Below, one piece after another: positions 6,513 to 11,607 of a DNA stretch of 11,607 nt. The stretch lies in assembly GCA_003453695.1 (NCBI GenBank), contig DMNK01000012.1, positions 3,838 to 15,444 on the forward strand, in the 5' to 3' direction. The notes under the pieces are model-generated. The model worked only from the letters and a program-made list of their open reading frames with translations, was not told the DNA's origin and did not search any database. Both the position numbers and the translations under genes were made by a program. The stretch comes from Acidimicrobiaceae bacterium (GTDB lineage Bacteria; Actinomycetota; Acidimicrobiia; Acidimicrobiales; UBA8190). The stretch's first letter is position 1. Every line of letters starts with the position of its first letter.

Positions 6513-7724
6513 GTGGCCATCTCCGTCAACGACTTGGAGCTGCCCGGCCTGGACGTCGTCGGCGTCGAGCGGGCTGTCGCGCTCACCGAGGTGGCGAACG
6601 CCCGCCGCCGTCACTGGCTGGCCCGGACCCCGCTCGGGTACATGGTCACCACCTACGAGGACGCCGTGTCCGTGCTACGTGACCGCCGCTTCCATTCGGC
6701 GCTCTCGCTCCTTCCCGACATGGCCGGGCTCACGAACGGCGACGACGACTTCCTGAGCCGCAGACGGCGGTCGATCCTCTCCATGGAGGGCGACGAGCAC
6801 GCCCGGCTGCGACGGCTGGTGGCACCCGCCTTCACGCCCGCTTCGGCAGAACGGCTCCGGCCCTTCATGGCCGAGGTGATGACGGGCCTCGTCTCCGCCG
6901 TCGCGGACCGGGGCAGCGCCGAGTTGGTGAGCGAGATCTGCGAGCCCTATCCGGTCCCGGTCATCTGCGAGCTGCTGGGCGCGCCCAAAGAAGACTGGCG
7001 CCTCTTCTCGGACTGGGCCACCGACATCTTCCGCATCTTCAACCAGAACATCGTGGGCGATCTCCCCCTCATCATGAAGGCCACTGCCGAGCTCGACGAA
7101 TACGTGCGGGCCATGGTCGAGCGCCGTCGTCGTCAACCGGCCGACGATCTCCTGTCCGACCTCATCGCCATCGAGGAGGCCGGAGACCGGCTCTCCACCG
7201 ACGAGCTCGTCATGCTGGCCGAGGCCGTGCTCATGGCCGGCACCGACACCACCCGCAACCAACTGGCCTGCGCCCTGGCCTTGCTGACCGAGCATCCCGA
7301 CCAGTGGGCCCGCCTGGGTGAGGAGCCCGGCCTGGTGGCGCGGGCGGTCGAGGAGACCATGCGATTCCTCGGAGCGGTGCGCGCCACGGGGAGGATGGCG
7401 TCCGAGGACATCGAGTACCGCGGCGTGCTGTTCCCCACCGGCACGATCGTGGCGGTGAGCCTGGCCGGGGCCAACCGTGACCCGTCGGTGTTCGAGGCAC
7501 CCGACACCTACGACATCGGCGCCGAGCGCGCCACCCAGCAGCTCACCTTCGGTTCGGGCATCCACCACTGCCTCGGTGCCGCCCTGGCCCGAGCCGAGCT
7601 GCAAGAAGCCCTCCCCCTCCTGGCCCAGCGCCTCCCCCGCCTGCGCATCGAGGGCAGCGTGGAGTGGAAGCCGGCCACCTTCGGGATCTGGGGACCGGCC
7701 CGCTTGCCGGCGCGCTGGGAGTAA
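6513..7724 (+). CDS. Cytochrome P450
   Basis: A complete 403-residue soluble bacterial P450. The I-helix motif AGTDTTRN is at 242-249, with the acid-alcohol pair Asp245/Thr246. The K-helix ExxR is Glu281-Arg284, and the haem loop FGSGIHHCLGAALARAE gives the proximal ligand Cys353. The C-helix HARLRRLVAPAF at 96-107 carries the haem propionate-binding residues. There is no membrane anchor, so it would be cytoplasmic and need a ferredoxin and reductase from elsewhere; neither is in the window. It hydroxylates an unknown substrate. Its place directly behind the aldolase/DUF35 pair suggests hydroxylation or stepwise oxidation of the same compound. The start is GTG 6513, ten bases after the DUF35 stop and without an evident Shine-Dalgarno, so translation probably depends on the upstream gene. 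The CYP family cannot be named without a search. Confidence 0.95.
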   Translation: MAISVNDLELPGLDVVGVERAVALTEVANARRRHWLARTPLGYMVTTYEDAVSVLRDRRFHSALSLLPDMAGLTNGDDDFLSRRRRSILSMEGDEHARLRRLVAPAFTPASAERLRPFMAEVMTGLVSAVADRGSAELVSEICEPYPVPVICELLGAPKEDWRLFSDWATDIFRIFNQNIVGDLPLIMKATAELDEYVRAMVERRRRQPADDLLSDLIAIEEAGDRLSTDELVMLAEAVLMAGTDTTRNQLACALALLTEHPDQWARLGEEPGLVARAVEETMRFLGAVRATGRMASEDIEYRGVLFPTGTIVAVSLAGANRDPSVFEAPDTYDIGAERATQQLTFGSGIHHCLGAALARAELQEALPLLAQRLPRLRIEGSVEWKPATFGIWGPARLPARWE

Positions 7725-7733
7725 CCGCCGCAG

Positions 7734-8726
7734 GTGCACAGCCCTCTGCGCAGGATGAGGATCGGGCTGGGGGCCTTCGCCCTGGTCCTCGTGGGCGGCA
7801 CCGTCGGGTATCTCGTCCTCGGCTTCGGGCTCCTCGACGCCGTGTATCAGACGGTGGTGACCGTGACGACGGTCGGGCTGGGGCCGGTCCGGCCCCTGCA
7901 CATGGCCGGGAAGCTCTTCACCATCGTGCTGATCCTCGTGGGTGTGGGGACGGCCCTCTACACCTTCTCGTCCGTGCTCGAGATACTCATCGAAGGCCAC
8001 ATGCGCGATCTCATGAGGAGGCGCCGAATGGAACGGGCCATCGACCGGATGTCCGGCCACGTCATCGTGTGCGGCTGGGGACGGGTGGGACGAGAAGTGG
8101 CGCGCTTTCTGTCCAATTCCGGCCGGCAGGTGGTGGTGGTCGACAGGAACCCCGAGCGGCTGGACACCGTTCCCCACCCGGCGGTGCTGGGCGACGTGGC
8201 AGAGGACAGCACCCTCGACGAGGCGGGGATCGGCCGGGCGGCCACGCTGGTGGCGGCGCTCGAGACCGACGCCGACAACCTCTACGTCACCCTGTCCGCC
8301 CGGGCGGCTCGTCCCGATCTCCAGATCATCGCCCGGGCCCGCAACGAGTCGTCGGAGGCCAAGCTCCTGCGGGCCGGCGCCGACCGGGTCGTGAATCCCC
8401 AACAGTTGGGCGGGGACCGGATGGCGTCGCTGGTGACGCAGCCGCACGTGGTCGACTTCATCGACGTCGTCATGCACGACGGCACCCTGGAGTTCCGCCT
8501 GGCCGAGGTCCCGGTGGGCATCGCCTCTCCCATCGCCGGCAACTCACTGTCGGCCACCAGGGTCCACGACCGCACCGGCGCCCTGGTGCTGGCCGTCCGC
8601 CGCCGAGGAGGCGACTTCGTCACCAACCCGTCGCCCCACGTGGAGATCGAGCCCGGCGACGTGATGATCAGCGTCGGCACTGCCGACCAGCTGGAGGCGC
8701 TCAGCCGCTTCGCCGCCGAGCAGTAG
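7734..8726 (+). CDS. Two-helix potassium channel with C-terminal RCK (TrkA-N/TrkA-C) domain
   Basis: A 330-residue protein built like MthK. Transmembrane helix 1 is at about 9-31, a pore helix with TVTTVGLGPV at 43-52, helix 2 at about 58-87, and a basic linker (RDLMRRRRMERA). A Rossmann RCK domain starts at Met106 with HVIVCGWGRVGR (Gly114, Gly116, Gly119) and VVVVDRNPERL (Asp137 at the end of the second strand). A TrkA-C-like domain follows from about 245. It should form a tetrameric K+ channel gated by a ligand bound to the RCK ring. The selectivity filter reads TVGLGP where TVGYGD or TVGFGD is usual. Met106 lies where MthK has its internal start for free RCK subunits, but no ribosome site precedes it. 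The start is GTG 7734, nine bases after the P450 stop; an ATG at 7755 is possible. Why it follows a P450 is unclear. Confidence 0.92.
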   Translation: MHSPLRRMRIGLGAFALVLVGGTVGYLVLGFGLLDAVYQTVVTVTTVGLGPVRPLHMAGKLFTIVLILVGVGTALYTFSSVLEILIEGHMRDLMRRRRMERAIDRMSGHVIVCGWGRVGREVARFLSNSGRQVVVVDRNPERLDTVPHPAVLGDVAEDSTLDEAGIGRAATLVAALETDADNLYVTLSARAARPDLQIIARARNESSEAKLLRAGADRVVNPQQLGGDRMASLVTQPHVVDFIDVVMHDGTLEFRLAEVPVGIASPIAGNSLSATRVHDRTGALVLAVRRRGGDFVTNPSPHVEIEPGDVMISVGTADQLEALSRFAAEQ

Positions 8727-8740
8727 GGTGAAAAATTAAG

Positions 8741-8770
8741 TTGATACTTACATAAGTGTCTGCTTAGATA
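8741..8770 (+). promoter_or_regulatory. Promoter and ArsR operator, AT-rich
   Basis: This is an AT-rich spot in GC-rich DNA. GATACTTA (8743-8750), a CA spacer, then TAAGTGTC (8753-8760) form an inverted repeat with seven of eight arm bases paired. It sits between a possible -35 TTGATA (8741-8746) and a weak -10, TTAGAT (8764-8769), 17 bases apart. A site inside the promoter of an ArsR gene fits autorepression. The transcript would begin near 8776, at the third codon, so a leaderless start is possible. Confidence 0.6.
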
Positions 8771-9106
8771 GTGGATGTGGACGCGGCGCTCAAGGCCCTC
8801 GGCGAACCTCGGCGCAGGGCCATCCTCCGACTGGTGTGGTCCCAGGAGCTGGCGGCCACCGGCATCGCCGACCGCTTTCAGGACGTCACCCGTCCGGCCA
8901 TCTCCCAACATCTGGCCGTGCTCAAAGAGGCCAAGCTCGTGACCGAACGACGTGACGGCACGCGCCGGCTGTACCGGGCCAACACCGACACCATGGCGGA
9001 GCTGCGCGCCTTCCTCGACGACTACTGGACGTCCGGCCTGGAGCGACTGCGCGACGTCGCCGAGGCCGCCGAAACCCGCAAACGAAAGAAGAAAGGCAGG
9101 AAGTGA
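8771..9106 (+). CDS. ArsR-family transcriptional regulator (SRPBCC-linked type)
   Basis: A 111-residue winged-helix regulator. EPRRRAILRLV at 12-22 forms the first helix, VTRPAISQHLAVLKE at about 39-53 the helix-turn-helix with its recognition helix, and LVTERRDGTRRLYRA at 57-70 the wing. The sequence has no Cys and no metal-binding site, so it is not an arsenic-type metal sensor. Regulators paired with SRPBCC proteins usually respond to small molecules or to the partner. The tail RKRKKKGRK is strongly basic and unusual in length of charge. The start is GTG 8771 or, equally well, GTG 8777 (protein beginning MDAALKALGEP), which fits a leaderless transcript from the promoter above. The stop overlaps the next gene's ATG as TGATG, so the two are translated together. 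It probably represses its own operon from the dyad at 8743-8760. Confidence 0.93.
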   Translation: MDVDAALKALGEPRRRAILRLVWSQELAATGIADRFQDVTRPAISQHLAVLKEAKLVTERRDGTRRLYRANTDTMAELRAFLDDYWTSGLERLRDVAEAAETRKRKKKGRK

Positions 9107-9555
9107 TGGCCGAGCTCGTCCGCGAGATCATGATCGACGCCACCCCGGAGACCATCTGGCCGTTCCTCACCGAACCGGGCAGGCACGTCGAATGGGACGG
9201 CACCGTCGCCGAGATCGACCCCCGGCCCGGCGGCGTCTACCGCGTGCTGGTGGCCGGGAAGTTCCAGTCGGCAGGTGAGTACGTCGAGGTCGTGGACAAG
9301 GAGAAGGTCGTCTTCACCTTCGGCTGGGAGCAGGAAGGACATCCCATCCCCCCGGGGTCGACCACCGTCGAGATCACGCTGCACCCCGAAGGAGACAAGA
9401 CCCGGGTCCGGCTCGTGCACCGGGGACTGCCCGAAGATGCCGTCGCCGATCACGGCCACGGTTGGGAGCACTACCTGGGCAGGCTGGCCATCGCCGCCAC
9501 CGGCGGTCAGCCGGGGCCAGACGTGCCGCCGTCTGACGCCGGCGAGGCCGGTTGA
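9106..9555 (+). CDS. SRPBCC / AHSA1-like START-fold protein
   Basis: A 149-residue single-domain protein of the activator-of-Hsp90-ATPase-1-like branch of the SRPBCC fold. VREIMIDATPETIWPFLTEP (5-24) gives the first strand and helix, PGGVYRV (41-47) the following strand, a segment with VVFTFGWEQEG (68-78) the sheet, and HGHGWEHYLGRLAIAA at 116-131 the long C-terminal helix lining the cavity. Such proteins bind hydrophobic ligands; the true role of ArsR-linked members is unknown. ATG 9106 overlaps the ArsR stop by one base, and AGG (9098-9100) lies five bases before it; a GTG one codon earlier is also possible. The last 18 residues are low-complexity Pro/Gly/Asp and probably disordered. Together with ArsR it forms a two-gene regulated unit. 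Confidence 0.92.
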   Translation: MAELVREIMIDATPETIWPFLTEPGRHVEWDGTVAEIDPRPGGVYRVLVAGKFQSAGEYVEVVDKEKVVFTFGWEQEGHPIPPGSTTVEITLHPEGDKTRVRLVHRGLPEDAVADHGHGWEHYLGRLAIAATGGQPGPDVPPSDAGEAG

Positions 9556-9609
9556 CGCCGGGCGCGGCCGCCGCCGCGTCGCTGGCGGCTCGTGTGCTAC
9601 AAGCGGGTC

Positions 9610-9870
9610 ATGTGCCGAAACATCACGACGTTGCGCGGCCTCGAACCGGCGGCCACGCCCGAGGAGATCGCCGCAGCGGCCCGGCAGTACGTCCGCAAGG
9701 TGAGTGGGGTGACCGTGGTCAACCCCCGAACGGAGCCCGCCTTCGAAGAGGCGGTGGCAACCGTCGCCGAGGCCACCACCCGGCTGCTGGCTGAGCTTCC
9801 CGCCCGCCGCCAGCCTCCTCCGACCCTGCCGCCGCTGCGGCGGATCCAGCGGGACGCAGCGGCGCGCTGA
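9610..9870 (+). CDS. DUF2277 family small protein
   Basis: An 86-residue protein that begins MCRNI and continues with TLRGLEPAATPEEI (7-20), QYVRKVSG at 26-33 and a helix with FEEAVATVAEATTRLL (45-60), the hallmark blocks of DUF2277. The family has no assigned biochemical function; members are short, cytoplasmic and helical, with a conserved Cys at position 2. The tail after residue 64 is Pro- and Arg-rich. ATG 9610 is preferred over an upstream GTG at 9592 because the family starts at MCRNI. There is no Shine-Dalgarno. A TACAAG preceded by TGC (9595-9603) ends six bases before the ATG, the same geometry as the dehydrogenase start, so a leaderless transcript from an extended -10 is possible. 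It lies 54 bases after the SRPBCC gene. Confidence 0.88.
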   Translation: MCRNITTLRGLEPAATPEEIAAAARQYVRKVSGVTVVNPRTEPAFEEAVATVAEATTRLLAELPARRQPPPTLPPLRRIQRDAAAR

Positions 9871-9899
9871 GGCGAGGGGCCCTGTCAGACTTGGGCTCG

Positions 9900-10727
9900 G
9901 TGATCCTCCTCGGCACCGACTGGGCCACCATCTCGTCCCTGGCCACGGCGGGCGGGACTCTCGTGCTGGCCGTCGCCACCTTCTCGGCAGTGCGCGCCTC
10001 CAACCGTTCGGCGCGCATCGCTGAGGCGGCCTTGCAGGAGCAGCGTCGGCCTGTGCTCGCCCCGTCGCGTTTTGACGACCCTCCCCAGAAGATCATGTTC
10101 CTCGAGGGCAACTGGCTGAGGGCCGAGGGTGGCCGGGCCGCCGTCGAGGTCGTCGAGGGCACCGTGTACCTGGCCATCAGCTTGCGAAATGTCGGTAGCG
10201 GGATGGGCGTGTGTCAAGGCTGGACCGCCTGGGTGGGCCTGGGCACGACCCTCGACCAGGTCGACCATGCTCCCCCCGACCAGTTCCGCATGCAGACCCG
10301 TGATCTGTACGTGCCGGCCGGGGACATCGGCATGTGGCAAGGGGCGCTGCGGGACCCCGACGACGAGGTGCGGGCCGGGCTCGAGAAGGCGATCCTGACC
10401 CGGGAGCGGATCTCGGTGGAACTGTTGTACTCCGACCAGGTCGGCCTGCAGCGCACCATCTCGCGCTTCGGCCTGATCCCGACCGGCGACATGTGGATCG
10501 CCAACCTCAACCGGCACTGGTTCCTCGATCGCCAGGGACCGCGGCCGGAGGAGGCCACCCTGGCAGCGGCACAGACGATCCTTCGCGAGCAGGACGCGGC
10601 AATGCAAAGACGATGGGCGGTGAACAGTGGAGGACCGGTCGTCGAGCCCGACGACGATGGTCCAGTGGATGCAGGCCCGATCATCGAGCCGACCCGTCCT
10701 GCCGGCACCTCCGATTCGCCGCCGTGA
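9900..10727 (+). CDS. Single-helix membrane-anchored protein of unknown function
   Basis: A protein of about 275 residues with one N-terminal transmembrane helix (about 8-28, WATISSLATAGGTLVLAVATF), then a basic-polar linker with SNRSARIAEAALQEQRRPVL. This arrangement is common in unnamed actinobacterial membrane proteins. The body to about residue 230 is predicted mixed alpha/beta, with a VYLAISLRNVGSGMG strand region at about 90-104 that resembles a beta-sandwich. The last ~40 residues are acidic, Pro-rich and probably disordered. With no signal-peptide cleavage site, the domain is likely cytoplasmic, since positive charges follow the helix. I do not recognise a named family. The start is uncertain: GTG 9900, or TTG 9891 three codons upstream with GAGGGG 12 bases before it. 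Its stop overlaps the next gene's start as GTGA. Confidence 0.75.
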   Translation: MILLGTDWATISSLATAGGTLVLAVATFSAVRASNRSARIAEAALQEQRRPVLAPSRFDDPPQKIMFLEGNWLRAEGGRAAVEVVEGTVYLAISLRNVGSGMGVCQGWTAWVGLGTTLDQVDHAPPDQFRMQTRDLYVPAGDIGMWQGALRDPDDEVRAGLEKAILTRERISVELLYSDQVGLQRTISRFGLIPTGDMWIANLNRHWFLDRQGPRPEEATLAAAQTILREQDAAMQRRWAVNSGGPVVEPDDDGPVDAGPIIEPTRPAGTSDSPP

Positions 10728-11068
10728 CGCCGGCTTTGTACTTCAGCCCTTCCTGCTCGAAGTGCCGGACGGCCCAGTCGATCCTCGATGAGCACCACGT
10801 CGAGGCGCAGGTGGTGCGCTATCTCGACGTACCGCCGACCCAGCAGGAGCTCAAGCGGCTCATGGCCCTGCTCGGGATCGACGACCCTCGGCAGATGATG
10901 CGCACGGGTGAAGCCCTCTACGCCGAGCTGCGGCTCCAGGACGCAACCCGGGACGAGCTCCTCGACGCCATCGTCGCCCATCCCATCCTGCTCGAGCGGC
11001 CCATCTTCGTCTGCGGCGACCGGGCCGTCATCGCCCGGCCGCCCGAGCGCCTGCTCGAGCTGTTGTGA
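10724..11068 (+). CDS. ArsC-like reductase (glutaredoxin-type arsenate reductase / Spx-MgsR fold)
   Basis: A 114-residue thioredoxin-fold protein. LYFSPSCSKCRTAQSIL at 5-21 holds the catalytic Cys11 in a CSKC motif. VVRYLDVPPTQQELKRL follows, then MMRTGE with Arg60, HPILLERPIFV with Arg92, and AVIARPPE with Arg105. These three arginines lie at nearly the positions of Arg60, Arg94 and Arg107 that bind arsenate in the plasmid-encoded E. coli ArsC, so reductase activity is credible. The CxxC form also occurs in members with other thiol roles. The length is slightly shorter than the E. coli enzyme. GTG 10724 overlaps the upstream TGA stop by two bases (GTGA), which implies translational coupling. 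No arsenite pump or arsenic sensor is present nearby, and the ArsR at 8771 lacks metal sites, so an arsenic operon is not indicated. An in-frame extension upstream is not coding. Confidence 0.88.
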   Translation: MTPALYFSPSCSKCRTAQSILDEHHVEAQVVRYLDVPPTQQELKRLMALLGIDDPRQMMRTGEALYAELRLQDATRDELLDAIVAHPILLERPIFVCGDRAVIARPPERLLELL

Positions 11069-11075
11069 CCGAGCC

Positions 11076-11099
11076 GGCCGTGCGCCGCAAAGGACGGCC
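11076..11099. terminator. Hairpin between convergent genes
   Basis: GGCCGT (11076-11081) and ACGGCC (11094-11099) form a six-pair GC-rich stem with a 12-base loop in the 31-base gap between the ArsC-like stop (11068) and the convergent stop (11100). There is no T-tract. It could serve both directions, but a stem of this length can arise by chance in such GC-rich DNA. Confidence 0.35.
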
Positions 11100-11607
11100 T
11101 CAGTACAGAGGGGACCAGGCCGAGGTGCGCAGCAGCTTGCTCTCCCAACGGTCCCGGTATCCCAGCGCCTCGTGCATGAAGGTGCCCGGGCCCCTGAACC
11201 GCTCGGGCACCTCGGTGGTGAGCAGCCGCAACAAGGCGTCGTGGTCGACGACCTTCTGCATGAGCACCGCCTCCTTGCGACGGCCGGCGCCGAAGGCGGT
11301 GCGGAAGACCCCTTGGAACTCGAGCATCGGCGCCGGCGCCGCCACCATGGGGGCGTAGTAGCCCGTCTCCCAGAAAGAGACGTAGTCGTCGATGGCGGCG
11401 TGCGGCCAGCCCGTGTCCTCCATGTACAGAGACAGCTCGTGCTCGGCCCCGTCGCTGGGGACGGCCCTCAGATCCAGGTCGCGCATGGGTGACCAGCTCA
11501 CCGGCACGAGCAGCTTGGCGGAGACGTCGTGGCGCAGCTCGTCCACCTTCCGGGCCCAGTCCCGGAGGTCGCCGTCGTGGACCCGCTCCATCAGCCGCTC
11601 GTAGGCG
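11100..11607 (-). CDS. C-terminal part of a conserved hypothetical protein, perhaps NIPSNAP-like (5' end beyond window)
   Basis: An open frame of 168 residues runs leftward from the window edge to a TGA at 11100-11102; an ATG at 11591 is internal to a frame that stays open to the edge, so the true start is probably outside. Aromatic and charged residues alternate in a way typical of a real alpha/beta protein: a segment around YVSFWETGYYAPMVA, then MLEFQGVFRTAFGAGRRKE, then HDALLRLLTTEVPERFRGPG and a conserved-looking C-terminus with HEALGYRDRWESKLLRTSAW. The fold resembles ferredoxin-like dimeric alpha-beta barrel proteins such as NIPSNAP, but this is a guess from pattern only. No cofactor or metal motif is visible. 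It converges on the ArsC-like gene. Confidence 0.7.
   Translation of the reverse strand, partial: AYERLMERVHDGDLRDWARKVDELRHDVSAKLLVPVSWSPMRDLDLRAVPSDGAEHELSLYMEDTGWPHAAIDDYVSFWETGYYAPMVAAPAPMLEFQGVFRTAFGAGRRKEAVLMQKVVDHDALLRLLTTEVPERFRGPGTFMHEALGYRDRWESKLLRTSAWSPLY

Noticed and set aside
6675..8477. A 600-codon minus-strand open frame antisense to the P450 and channel genes
   Set aside because: It lies opposite two genes with complete catalytic and pore motifs and has no motif of its own.
9567..9589. GCCGCC...GGCGGC hairpin between the SRPBCC and DUF2277 genes
   Set aside because: It lies in a GCC-rich run where such pairing is expected by chance, with no T-tract; too weak to call a terminator.
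8771..11068. An arsenic resistance operon (ArsR plus ArsC-like)
   Set aside because: The ArsR protein has no Cys or metal site and is coupled to an SRPBCC gene, no arsenite pump is present, and the ArsC-like gene is three genes away.

Overview
The window is high-GC DNA with tightly packed genes. Most starts are GTG: about nine of the thirteen starts I can place, against four ATG. Together with the gene families present (Ltp/DUF35 pair, bacterial P450, ArsR-SRPBCC pair, DUF2277), this points to an actinobacterium. Acidimicrobiia or a relative is my best guess, made from general familiarity and not from any search. No rRNA, tRNA, CRISPR array, insertion sequence or transposase was seen, and no stretch longer than about 210 bases lacks a gene.

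Layout. (1) At the left edge on the minus strand is the N-terminal part of a cyclase-family metal-dependent hydrolase. Its 5' region holds two tandem GTGCAGGCAC dyads and a hairpin with a T-tract. (2) A plus-strand six-helix membrane protein (734-1420) runs convergently into (3) a minus-strand pair, aldehyde dehydrogenase (3210-4706) then D-aminoacylase-like amidohydrolase (1436-3169). A perfect 26-bp palindrome lies at the convergent junction. (4) Diverging from the dehydrogenase is a plus-strand run with gaps of only 9-13 bases: Ltp-type thiolase/aldolase, DUF35 zinc-ribbon OB-fold protein, cytochrome P450, and a two-helix potassium channel with an RCK domain. A 15-bp dyad sits between the two arms and overlaps the proposed -35 elements of both. 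(5) An AT-rich spot with an inverted repeat precedes an ArsR regulator translationally coupled to an SRPBCC protein. These are followed by a DUF2277 protein, a single-helix membrane protein of unknown function and an ArsC-like reductase that starts inside its neighbour's stop codon. (6) At the right edge on the minus strand is the C-terminal part of a protein of uncertain family.

How the genes may work together. The thiolase-like protein carries a Tyr where SCP2-type thiolases have the His of HDCF, and the next gene encodes a DUF35 protein. That pairing is the known layout of the Ltp2-ChsH2(DUF35) retro-aldolase of actinobacterial steroid side-chain breakdown. A P450 (oxidation), a retro-aldolase (C-C cleavage) and a divergent aldehyde dehydrogenase would make a compact module for oxidising a branched or alicyclic substrate. 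The substrate is unknown. No acyl-CoA ligase, acyl-CoA dehydrogenase or hydratase lies inside the window, so the pathway is incomplete here. The role of the potassium channel at the end of that run is not explained by the catabolic theme.
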